Shown piece after piece: positions 1-5,781 of a stretch of 5,960 nucleotides of DNA. The stretch covers positions 1 through 5,960 of the forward strand of contig JAFRLP010000526.1 of assembly GCA_017431185.1 (NCBI GenBank). Reading direction: 5' to 3'. Below the pieces are notes generated by a model that saw only the letters and a program-made list of their open reading frames with translations, did not search any database and was not told where the DNA came from. Position 1 is the first letter of the stretch; each line of letters begins with the position of its first letter. Position numbers and translations under genes: made by a program. Origin of the DNA: Victivallales bacterium (lineage in GTDB: Bacteria > Verrucomicrobiota > Lentisphaeria > Oligosphaerales > Oligosphaeraceae).

Positions 1-559
1 CGGGATCCGCCATGAAGAACTCAATTGGCAACCGAGTGAGGACTTGGACTTCCATGAGGCGCCGGGCAAGCCAGTTCGTGACTTCCAACGGAGCATCTGC
101 GTCCTGGGGGAGAGTGGCGGAATGCATGATGATGCATCCCGCATGATGGCGGGAAATGACTTCCGCCATGGCCGGGTCGGAGAGCGCGGAGACGTCATTC
201 ACGATGTCGGCGCCTGCCTCCAATGCCGCCTGGGCCACGGCCGCCTTGGAGGTGTCGATCGAGATGGGAAGCTCAGAGAATTCCCGCAATCCCTGTATTA
301 CTGGTATGACACGGCGGATTTCCTCCTGAACAGGGACAGGCTCAAAGCCCGGACGCGTGGACTCGCCGCCGATGTCAATCACCGCGGCGCCCTCCGCGAT
401 CATGCGCTTGGCATGTTCAATGGCCTGGCCGCATTCAAGAAAACGCCCTCCGTCGGAAAACGAGTCCGGGGTGACATTGAGAATCCCCATGATGGCGGGT
501 GCGCCACGGCGGAGGCCGATGCTTCGTTCCCGAAACTGGAATTTCGCCGTTTCTTCCAT
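1..559 (-). CDS. folP: Dihydropteroate synthase, N-terminal part (runs off left edge)
   Basis: This gene makes dihydropteroate synthase, the cytoplasmic folate-pathway enzyme that joins p-aminobenzoate to hydroxymethyl-dihydropterin diphosphate and is the target of sulfonamides. The ATG at 559 opens a frame that stays open to base 1, giving 186 codons of a protein usually 260-290 residues long, so the C-terminus lies outside the window. Family signatures are plain: MGILNVTPDSFSDGG at residues 24-38 (pterin/diphosphate loop 1), DIGGESTRPG at 62-71 (loop 2), ISIDTSK at 99-105, and DIVNDVS at 118-124. No Shine-Dalgarno sequence is visible before the ATG, but the first signature follows at the normal distance, so the start is reasonable. 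The frame appears intact. It is the only clear housekeeping gene here and marks the chromosomal end of the accessory stretch. Family assignment is very secure; the symbol follows from the family. Confidence 0.96.
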   Translation of the reverse strand, partial: MEETAKFQFRERSIGLRRGAPAIMGILNVTPDSFSDGGRFLECGQAIEHAKRMIAEGAAVIDIGGESTRPGFEPVPVQEEIRRVIPVIQGLREFSELPISIDTSKAAVAQAALEAGADIVNDVSALSDPAMAEVISRHHAGCIIMHSATLPQDADAPLEVTNWLARRLMEVQVLTRLPIEFFMADP

Positions 560-618
560 ACGTAAAAATATAATCGTCAAACAGCGGTTTTTACTTTGGG
601 AAATCCGATTCTTACAAC

Positions 619-778
619 CTAGTGTGGCGTGTCTTAAATTCATTACACTTTCACGCCCTTTTGGGGATTTTGTCGTAAATGCTTCCGCACATAGTCACTA
701 TGCTTGGTCGCATTGGCACCAAACTGCCTCAAAAAAAGCCTGAGAAATTCTTAACGATTTTAAGACACACTACACTAG
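619..778. mobile_element. 160-bp MITE-like element with 20-bp terminal inverted repeats
   Basis: Bases 619-638 and the reverse complement of 759-778 match at 18 of 20 positions, differing only at repeat positions 8 and 10. Both ends finish in CTAG (619-622 and 775-778), which may be a 4-bp target duplication or part of the repeat; beyond it the flanks differ. Inside, the minus strand carries a 35-codon open tail (643-750) ending in TAA then TGA just before the left repeat. This is what an insertion sequence would look like after losing everything except its two ends and the last codons of its transposase. The element lies upstream of folP and could affect its expression. The inverted-repeat structure is seen directly; the transposon origin is inferred. 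Confidence 0.7.
643..750 (-). pseudogene. C-terminal tail of a reading frame inside the MITE-like element
   Basis: The frame begins right after an in-frame TAA at 751-753 and runs 35 residues to a TAA at 643-645, followed immediately by TGA. It has no start codon of its own. The peptide starts EFLRLFLRQFGANATKHSDY and is basic at its end (RKHLRQNPQKGVKV), a composition seen at transposase or other DNA-binding protein ends. Its end abuts the inner edge of the terminal repeat at 638, as transposase genes commonly do. I do not recognise the parent family. It is most likely a remnant, not an expressed gene, though chance openness over 35 codons cannot be excluded. Confidence 0.45.
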
Positions 779-1055
779 TGCCGTAGCCTTCGGGGGGCCT
801 GGAAGGGGCGATTGCCATTTCCTTCCAACTCAATGATGTAGTGATCCCTTTTTTGTACTTTGGGATATGGTTAGAATTTAACTCTATTAATATATCACAT
901 CATGGGTATTATGAGATGTTATAGTTCTGGGCAATTTAAGGGAATTATATCAATGAGTTCGATTCCCACGCCGCATTTTCCTGCCATCCTTTCAGGGGTC
1001 GTTTTTTGGGGTGGACACTGCCGGGGGGCGCTTCGTTTCATCCGGGGCTGTTTCT

Positions 1056-1085
1056 CGCCGACGCTACATCCGCATCCCGTCGGCG
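1056..1085. repeat. Hairpin-forming inverted repeat, 7-bp stem
   Basis: Bases 1056-1062 (CGCCGAC) pair perfectly with 1079-1085 (GTCGGCG) across a 16-base loop, an all-but-one GC stem. There is no following T run on either strand, so it is not a standard intrinsic terminator, although it lies about 60 bases downstream of the abiEii stop and could still stabilise or end that transcript. Its left arm overlaps the 14-bp motif shared with 3949-3962. Confidence 0.5.
1058..1071. repeat. 14-bp direct repeat, copy 1
   Basis: The sequence CCGACGCTACATCC occurs here and again, in the same orientation, at 3949-3962. Both copies lie shortly downstream of the stop codon of a minus-strand gene (abiEii and the lyase respectively). 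An exact 14-bp match by chance in a window this size is unlikely but not impossible. Confidence 0.45.
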
Positions 1086-1146
1086 TGGCGCAGACGGCTT
1101 CCACATTTCAACCGCCAAAGCTGTTGATGCGTAGAAATCATGGCTT

Positions 1147-1950
1147 TTACAGCCGTCTTTCTGACAGACGTTCAATGAACGCTTCGCGCACGGCTTCATA
1201 CGCTTCCATTGGCGAAAAGTCAATGCCAGGACGCAATATCTGGCTGACATCGCCCAGAAAATCAGCGTCCTGCATCTTCTCATCTAGGTTGGCGATGAAC
1301 TGCCTGTAGGACGGCGGTTGCCCGACAACAAAGGAAATATAGCGATGATAGCAAGTCAGCACCTTGTCCGGGTCGATGGTTGCATGGGTGAGTGCATAAT
1401 ACAAGTCAAAGAGATCGCGTCCCTTCCTGCGTTGGTACAGTGCCCTGAGCTTTGTGCCAAGCAATTCTTCAAGCTGATAGGTATTCAGACGGCAGTCTCC
1501 CTTGAACCACTGGCTGTCAACGGCAAAAGGAAGGCAGGTGTAGCCAAGCTCCGTGAAATGCTCAAAACAGTTGATTTCCACTTTCAGGCGAATCTGGCAG
1601 ACGGGTGGAATCTCAGATTCGACACGGAACAGCAGGGTGTTGTTGTATCGTTTTTGCTTGACAACCTTGTCCGGCAAAAAGGAAAGTACCTCCCCAAGAC
1701 GCTGCAAAATTGGTTTGATGGGACCGGCCTGAACTTGTACAAGGTCGATGTCTTCGCTATATCGTGGTTGCGGTTGGAAATGCAGTTTGTGCAATGCCGT
1801 CCCGCCTCGGAAGGCAAGTTGGGCAGACAGATAGGCGTCGTTGAAAATGGTCACCAGGCAACGGCAGATGAGCAGATCCTGCTCCGCCTGAAGAGTGTCC
1901 TGCCATTGCATCTTTTGCTTCCACTCGACTATGGCATTGGTGTAAATCAT
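1147..1950 (-). CDS. abiEii: AbiEii-type nucleotidyltransferase toxin
   Basis: This 267-residue protein belongs to the AbiEii/AbiGii nucleotidyltransferase toxin family, the toxic half of type IV AbiE systems. Characterised members transfer nucleotides to RNA targets such as tRNA acceptor ends and stop growth, blocking phage spread. The catalytic core is visible: FRGGTALHK at residues 47-55 (the GG-[ST] nucleotide-binding motif), then SEDIDL at 65-70 with metal-binding D67 and D69. KVEIN at 123-127 is a likely third acidic site, and K167 plus KGRDLFDLYY (176-185) match the conserved C-terminal family motif. The ATG at 1950 is preceded by GAGGTGG about 9 bases upstream and overlaps the antitoxin TGA by 4 bp (ATGA), which points to translational coupling. 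All key residues are present and no frame break is seen, so the toxin is probably functional. The biological target cannot be read from sequence. Confidence 0.92.
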   Translation of the reverse strand: MIYTNAIVEWKQKMQWQDTLQAEQDLLICRCLVTIFNDAYLSAQLAFRGGTALHKLHFQPQPRYSEDIDLVQVQAGPIKPILQRLGEVLSFLPDKVVKQKRYNNTLLFRVESEIPPVCQIRLKVEINCFEHFTELGYTCLPFAVDSQWFKGDCRLNTYQLEELLGTKLRALYQRRKGRDLFDLYYALTHATIDPDKVLTCYHRYISFVVGQPPSYRQFIANLDEKMQDADFLGDVSQILRPGIDFSPMEAYEAVREAFIERLSERRL

Positions 1951-2753
1951 AGGTCGTCCACCTCAATTTTTGCATTGACAATAATCTTCCAGCGCGACGA
2001 ACGCGGCATGATGTCGGCGACAGGCCTTTTTGAGGAAAGCGCCGTCCAGCGCAAGAGGCTGTTTGCCTCACGCAGACGCTGGTACAGTGCGTCTGCCTGC
2101 TCTTGTTCCCCCAGAATATCTTCGGCAATATAGCCAAGTCGCTGAAAAGCAGCCAGAGTCGCAAATCGGAATAGATATGGATTGGCGTTGGCGAAATCGG
2201 TACTCTCCAGCAATTCAGCCAGAACAGTCGCGCATCTGGAAAATCCCCCAATGTACTGCGAGTATTGCACTATATCCACGGCTGTCAGTTCAGGAATGGA
2301 GAATTTGACTGCGGCTGTCTCGCTGTTGCGCTGGATGAGCAATTGAGATGGTATCTCCCTGCGGTAGCACCAGAAGACAATCGGGTTCTTTTTCTCCGAT
2401 GTCTGCATGACAGGGCGGGTGGTGAACACGCAGAAACGCTGCGGCGTTTGATGGCCAGCTCCAAAAATCTGTGCCGCGCTTAGCAGTGATACATAGTATG
2501 GCCGCCCGATATGATGCATCAGCTGGTCGATGTAGTATTCTGGCGGAACCACTCTGTTGGACGCATATCGCACGGGAATTTTGACGTAGAAGCCACTATG
2601 CACATTGGCCAGAATGCCGCGTTTGCAAAGCTGATAAAGCTCACTGTCTAAGACGGCAGAGGTCTTCTGCGGAAAACTTCGCTGGATTTCAGAGCGCGAG
2701 AAGCAAACTGTTCCCTCACGCTCCTTTTGATTTAACCATGCCAGGATTGACAT
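1947..2753 (-). CDS. abiEi: AbiEi-type antitoxin / transcriptional regulator
   Basis: This is the partner antitoxin of the AbiE pair. Family members have an N-terminal winged-helix DNA-binding domain that represses their own operon and a C-terminal domain needed for antitoxicity. Residues 1-60 (MSILAWLNQKEREG, then SRSEIQ, then LCKRGILANVHSGFYV) have the winged-helix layout, and the following HHIGRPYYVSLLSAAQIFGA stretch is typical of the family core. I chose the ATG at 2753 (268 residues). An upstream in-frame TTG at 2804 would add 17 residues, but it overlaps the -10 box of the best promoter, so transcripts would start after it. Neither start has a clear Shine-Dalgarno sequence. The gene ends in the ATGA overlap with the toxin gene, the usual antitoxin-first order. 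Confidence 0.88.
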   Translation of the reverse strand: MSILAWLNQKEREGTVCFSRSEIQRSFPQKTSAVLDSELYQLCKRGILANVHSGFYVKIPVRYASNRVVPPEYYIDQLMHHIGRPYYVSLLSAAQIFGAGHQTPQRFCVFTTRPVMQTSEKKNPIVFWCYRREIPSQLLIQRNSETAAVKFSIPELTAVDIVQYSQYIGGFSRCATVLAELLESTDFANANPYLFRFATLAAFQRLGYIAEDILGEQEQADALYQRLREANSLLRWTALSSKRPVADIMPRSSRWKIIVNAKIEVDDL

Positions 2754-2802
2754 TTTTGTTATGTGTCTAGAGCTTTTAATTTCAGTTTCAATACAAAAAT
2801 GC

Positions 2803-2830
2803 AATATAACTGCGTTTCACAACTTTGCAA
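2803..2830 (-). promoter_or_regulatory. Candidate sigma-70-type promoter for the abiE operon
   Basis: On the minus strand TTGCAA (2830-2825) and TATATT (2808-2803) are spaced by 16 bases, matching the -35 consensus at 4 of 6 and the -10 at 5 of 6 positions. Transcription would begin near 2796, leaving a leader of about 45 bases before the ATG at 2753. AbiEi proteins usually repress their own promoter, so an operator is expected nearby, but I see no strong inverted repeat. Confidence 0.4.
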
Positions 2831-2879
2831 TCCATAGGTGTGAATAAAATGGAAAATGTTCCCATAGTACAAAATACGC

Positions 2880-3117
2880 TTTGTTCGCTATGACAGCACC
2901 GCACCAGATGCCGATGGCGGCGTTGTGCGCCTGGAGCTTGTAGGCGAAGTGGTGGCCTCGTTGAAGTCCGTGTCGATCGCTCACTGCCAGCGGACGATGC
3001 GTATATGTGCGCGAAGACGCCCTTCACTAGCATCGGGGCCGCCGGCTTGGCGTTGACGAAGCCGCGCACCGCTCCGAGCACCTTGTCTGCCGTGATGTAG
3101 AAGATGTTTTCCTGCAT
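2880..3117 (-). pseudogene. Broken small gene of unknown family (MQEN-IFY start), multiple frame lesions
   Basis: The gene starts well: AGAAGG lies about 7 bases upstream of the ATG at 3117, and the frame reads MQENIFYITADKVLGAV, then VNAKPAAPMLVKGVFAHI, about 40 residues. After about 2990 sensible protein continues in other frames. A second frame gives RIVRWQ, a TGA, then AIDTDFNEA (near 2953-2977). A third gives HFAYKLQAHNAAIGIWCG and AVIANK down to about 2880. The last shift is explained by one lost base: GAGGCC-TAC-CAC would read EAYHFAYKLQ. That makes at least two frameshifts and one stop in about 240 bp. Below 2880 the DNA turns AT-rich and the resemblance to coding sequence ends. The family is not recognised; its start resembles the fragment at 3732, suggesting paralogues of an island or prophage gene. 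Confidence 0.6.
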
Positions 3118-3197
3118 TGGTAACCTTCTGAAAATTGTAATTTTTAAAGGCAATTTCCGCGAAACATCGCATAACGTGTTGCAAAAGACTTATTTTT

Positions 3198-3213
3198 TCT
3201 GCGGTTACGCAGA
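3198..3213. repeat. Perfect 6-bp stem hairpin upstream of the lipoprotein gene
   Basis: TCTGCG (3198-3203) and CGCAGA (3208-3213) form a perfect stem with a GTTA loop, preceded by a run of six T on the plus strand. It sits 46 bases before the lipoprotein start and could be an operator, a weak bidirectional terminator or an insertion-end structure. The sequence alone does not decide between these. Confidence 0.4.
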
Positions 3214-3258
3214 TTTAACCACACGACATCAACATCCCGAACTCCTCCAATCAGGACT

Positions 3259-3648
3259 ATGGAAAAACACCTTTTTCTTTTGTTTTCACTTGTTGTTTTC
3301 TTCATATGTAGTTGTGAACCACAAAAAGTGACACCACTACCATATGAGCCAATTGATAAAAACATTTTCACAATGCGGCTTGATGAAGGAGCATGGGTAT
3401 CCGATGACATTTACATCACGAATAAAGAAGGAATAGCGGTTCATAATGTTCATGGGGTTTTATATCTTACTGGCAGGAAAGACGACTATGCAGAAGCTAC
3501 TTTTTACAGAAACACTTGGTCTGTTGGCGATACCGTTCACGTTTCTATTGGAATAAATGAAAGTGTGCACGACATCCAAAAAAACTCGATGGAGATAAAA
3601 AGAAGCGACGAGGGTAGCTGTTATCACACATGGAAATTTAAGAATTAA
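3259..3648 (+). CDS. Small predicted lipoprotein, AT-rich, likely acquired
   Basis: This 129-residue protein starts with a charged MEKH, a hydrophobic core (residues 5-16, LFLLFSLVVFFI) and a cysteine-containing end ICSC at 16-19. C19 is the probable lipidated residue, although cysteine at the -2 lipobox position is unusual. The mature part is polar, has several beta-prone stretches (VHGVLYLTG, DTVHVSIG) and ends in HTWKFKN. AGGA 6 bases before the ATG at 3259 supports the start. No family is recognised; the protein would be anchored to a membrane facing the periplasm or cell surface. It is the only supported gene on the plus strand, and its codons are far more A/T-rich than the GC-rich fragments on both sides, which suggests transfer from a lower-GC donor, perhaps Bacteroidota-like. 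The lipoprotein call is sound; the function is unknown. Confidence 0.72.
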   Translation: MEKHLFLLFSLVVFFICSCEPQKVTPLPYEPIDKNIFTMRLDEGAWVSDDIYITNKEGIAVHNVHGVLYLTGRKDDYAEATFYRNTWSVGDTVHVSIGINESVHDIQKNSMEIKRSDEGSCYHTWKFKN

Positions 3649-3653
3649 TTCTT
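3640..3653. repeat. 14-bp perfect palindrome at the lipoprotein stop codon
   Basis: AAGAATTAATTCTT is self-complementary and contains the TAA stop (3646-3648) of the lipoprotein gene. A short T-rich stretch follows (TCTCTTTT to 3660). Being AT-only apart from two GC pairs it would be a weak terminator, but it also coincides with the switch from AT-rich to GC-rich DNA and may mark the edge of the insert. Confidence 0.45.
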
Positions 3654-3654
3654 C

Positions 3655-3732
3655 TCTTTTGAGCTTTCCCTTGATGTCGCACATTGACCCCAAAGTCTCG
3701 CCAGCCGCTACATAGAAAATCGTCTCCTGCAT
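3655..3732 (-). pseudogene. Truncated 5' fragment of a second MQE-IFY gene
   Basis: The ATG at 3732 follows a strong AAGGAGG at 5-base spacing and shares one base with the preceding TGA (TGATG), so it was the next gene of a tightly packed operon. The protein begins MQETIFYVAAGETLGSM, which lines up with the start of the broken gene at 3117 (MQENIFYITADKVLGAV): MQE, IFY, A and LG coincide. After about 25 residues the frame enters the antisense of the AT-rich lipoprotein region and continues only as non-specific sequence to 3460. The gene therefore seems to have been cut by insertion or recombination near 3655. The full-length function is unknown. Confidence 0.55.
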
Positions 3733-3803
3733 CAGTCCTCCTTCAGCCTCTCAAGCCGTTCCATTGTTTCCGGGTGTTCCCTGTTGAAGTCCTTGCGAAC
3801 TAC
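3732..3803 (-). pseudogene. Short C-terminal coding tail coupled to the next gene
   Basis: This frame gives VVRKDFNREHPETMERLERL and KED, then TGA overlapping the ATG at 3732. It is charged and helical, and the Shine-Dalgarno sequence of the downstream gene lies within its last codons, as in a real operon. No start codon is available except an internal ATG ten codons before the stop. It begins exactly where the 49-codon frame upstream stops, in a frame reached by a -1 shift. The simplest reading is that both are parts of one gene of about 75 codons with one base lost near 3805. Confidence 0.4.
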
Positions 3804-3949
3804 GCGAGCAGAGCCTCCCAGCGGTCGCCGATTTCGGCGTCCCGGTTCTCCTCCAGCATCACCGCCAGGTCTCTTGCGAGCCTGGCCGTCTCCACGTGGT
3901 CGAACATCAGGTGGTCGGCTGCAAGGCGGAGCTGGTCGGTCGTGGGCAC
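3800..3949 (-). CDS. Small helical protein of unknown function, possibly frameshifted at its end
   Basis: From a GTG at 3949 the frame encodes 49 residues, beginning MPTTDQLRLAADHLMFDHVE and ending WEALLA before a TAG at 3800-3802. It is rich in alternating charged and hydrophobic residues, with the look of one helical hairpin. GGAAGGA lies about 13 bases before the GTG, a long spacing; an ATG at residue 15 is an alternative start. The open frame extends upstream to the lyase stop, so a longer N-terminus with a different start is possible. It may continue in the frame at 3732-3803 through a missing base. No family is recognised; compactness and coupling resemble prophage or island genes. Confidence 0.5.
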   Translation of the reverse strand: MPTTDQLRLAADHLMFDHVETARLARDLAVMLEENRDAEIGDRWEALLA

Positions 3950-3962
3950 CGACGCTACATCC
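3949..3962. repeat. 14-bp direct repeat, copy 2
   Basis: CCGACGCTACATCC is identical to 1058-1071. Here it lies in the leader of the small GTG-start gene, about 25 bases after the lyase stop codon. Unlike copy 1 it is not part of a perfect hairpin. Confidence 0.45.
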
Positions 3963-3985
3963 TTCCGCTTGGAGGGCAGGGGGGC

Positions 3986-5747
3986 TTATGTCTCTTCTGC
4001 TAGGGAATTGCACGGGAAGAGGAGTGTTATTGTTCCTTCCGTGGCTTCGGGAGCGGTGAATATTGTGCGATAAAGCATGTCGCCCCAGGAATTTGAAAGC
4101 CATGCGTCGGAGATGGGATATGGCTCTGTTGCCTTGGGCAGGTCGCACTGGACAGGCGTTTCGGGGCGTTCATGGAGAAGGGTCATGGTCGGCTTCACGG
4201 GGAGGGCGGCCTTCCAGGTGTCCCGTACAATGAAGGAGCGCCCGTCGTACGAAAAGGTCCGATGGTAGGACTGAAGCCTCAGCGATGCGGGATAGCAACT
4301 GCTGATCTCCATTTTGCAGGTAAAGGCCTTTTCGTCTCCACTGGCTTCGAATTGGGTGGCACGACCGATGCCAGCCTCCTGTGATATTCCATTGAATACA
4401 AGTGGATTATGGCTCAATCCGCTTTGTGGGTAGTGGTTGTAGCGTTGCTCGGAGAAGGTTGACTGGTCGTAGGTTGCCGAACCGAGGTCAAGGGCGTCGA
4501 ATCGTCCATCTCGTGCGATGACAAACTGCCCGACGTCGTTGTGGTTGTGTGCTTCGTGATTGCTGCCACCTTTGAGCGCGATGAATAGACCGTCATATTT
4601 CAGAAAAACTTGCTGTAGAATATGATATATGCTGAAAGAACGGCGGGGAAGTGACACTTCGGGATGCCGGCTGGTGAATAAGTCGAAAAGCGGTGGCAGA
4701 ATGGCGGAGTGCGGTTTGGGAAAAATGGTGAGGCAGTCATCGAGCATGTCCGCCAGGGCGATTCCCTGTGGAACGTCTGCTTGCTCTGACATGGCACGGA
4801 GCAGTCCGGTATTGATGCTGTGCCTGGCTCCGCAGTCGGAAAAATGCGCATTTCGATTCCGGTCATACCAGACATCGACGATGTAGCCGACCATTCGTTT
4901 GAATTTCAGGTCGCCGACGCAGGAAATGGCACCGTCCGTCCGATGCGCGTCGCAGACCTTCCATGAACAGGAAATACTTGGGCGGCGAAAGATTCCAGTA
5001 GCCAGGTCCTTCGTCGCAGCCACCGTCATCGGGGAAGGCATCGTAATAATTCCTGACGACTGGCATGAGGAGTCTGGCGTAGGCGTCAAAACGTTCTGGT
5101 TCGTTGGCAAAGAGGACGTTGGCGGTCCACAGCAGATTGGAGCAGATCCACGGAGTCCAGTTGTTGGTGCCGTGGCTCCATCGGTAACGGGGGAGATCGG
5201 TTTCCGTCGGAACCAGTATCCGCCGGAGCACCTCCATTTGGATCCGTCGGACAAGATTGGGGGAGATTTCAGCCAGTTCCTGGGACAAGAGGTGAAGGAT
5301 CATGGCGAGGAAGACGCCGGTTTCCGCTGCGAAGAGGTCGATGTTTTCGCATTCCGGGGTTGGCAGGGGATCGGGCTTGGCGGAATGGTGCGGTTCCACA
5401 TGGGAATGGTGGGCTGGAATGCACCATGACGGCTCGCCGAGGATTGCCCAGATGAAGTCGATGATTTTATCCCGATAACGTCCGTGGTAATCCAGTGCTT
5501 CCGCTAAAACCAAGGCAGAGAGGCTGAGGCGTCGGTCGAAATAGCTGGCCTCGTAGTCGGAACGGTTGCCAGTTTGCGTGAATTGCATGTACTGCGACGC
5601 CGACAGAGGAGGCACCGGCTTGTCAAGGACTTCCTCTGCTTGGGCAAGAATGGCGGTGGTCAGTTTTTGTTTTTCCCTGGAGGTCGTGAGGCGTTCCCAG
5701 ATGTCGCGTTCCGAGGCGCTGGGGAATATCTTGAAGGGATGCAACAT
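3986..5747 (-). pseudogene. Heparinase II/III-family polysaccharide lyase, frameshifted
   Basis: The gene reads as a heparinase II/III-like lyase, an enzyme class that cleaves uronic-acid polysaccharides (heparin, hyaluronan, alginate and relatives) by beta-elimination. Removing one 4-bp unit near 4937 gives a continuous 585-residue protein, a normal family length. Residues 1-270 form the helical toroid domain: SQYMQFTQTGNRSDYE (51-66), YFDRR (69-73), SHGTNNWTPW (191-200) and the DEGPGYW block (245-251), whose tyrosine aligns with the usual catalytic position. Residues 271-585 form the beta-sandwich domain with the family motif HNHNDVGQF (399-407). No signal peptide is seen, so it probably acts in the cytoplasm on imported oligosaccharides. 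As written, translation leaves the frame at residue 270 and stops at 4863. The ATG at 5747 has no Shine-Dalgarno sequence but gives the expected N-terminus. The substrate cannot be told. The break may be real or a sequencing error. Confidence 0.88.
4932..4942. repeat. 4-bp tandem duplication at the lyase frameshift
   Basis: The plus strand reads CCGTCCGTCCG, 2.75 copies of CCGT. On the coding strand this is GGACGGACGG. With one unit fewer the codons read GCA-TCG-GAC-GGT-GCC (ASDGA), joining the upstream frame (through D270) to the downstream frame (from G271) without losing a residue. Slipped-strand duplication is the natural cause. Confidence 0.8.
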
Positions 5748-5781
5748 GGTATGGAGTTATGATTGGCGAACGAACCGAAGT

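Larger units (their letters stand above)
779..1146. other. Gene-poor intergenic region, possible dispersed repeat
   Basis: No convincing gene is seen between the MITE-like element and the abiEii stop codon. Bases 781-970 are partly AT-rich (around 875-900) and 970-1110 strongly GC-rich, so the segment is itself a composite. The GC-rich part carries a hairpin (1056-1085) and a 14-bp motif at 1058-1071 that recurs at 3949-3962. Short open frames occur on both strands but lack supporting start signals and overlap each other. The block sits just downstream of abiEii on the same strand and may be an intergenic repeat family; only a genome-wide copy count would tell. Confidence 0.45.

Noticed and set aside
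560..620. Promoter for folP
   Set aside because: A TATATT-like box is present close to the start but no -35 element lies at a suitable distance, and TTGACG is too near the ATG.
44..743. Two overlapping plus-strand frames across folP and the MITE-like element
   Set aside because: Both are antisense to folP, whose motifs are unmistakable; the second simply runs on into the inverted-repeat element.
955..985. tRNA T-arm-like GTTCGATTCCC, considered as a tRNA 3' end or attachment-site remnant
   Set aside because: The bases flanking the TTCGATT loop do not form a T-stem beyond one pair and no anticodon or acceptor arms can be drawn around it.
902..1309. 135-codon plus-strand frame covering the gene-free block and the end of abiEii
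   Set aside because: It runs antisense into abiEii, lacks a ribosome binding site and domain pattern, and overlaps a block that looks like an intergenic repeat.
1318..2133. 271-codon open frame on the plus strand opposite the abiE genes
   Set aside because: It lies fully antisense to two well-supported genes, has no recognisable motif, and its length follows from the codon pattern of the coding strand.
3986..4148. N-terminal part of a 138-codon minus-strand frame ending at 3732
   Set aside because: Only its last 23 codons resemble a real protein; the rest is out-of-frame reading of the lyase end and of the 49-codon small gene.
4899..5429. 176-codon plus-strand frame opposite the lyase
   Set aside because: It mirrors the lyase coding sequence and shows no start signal or family motif.
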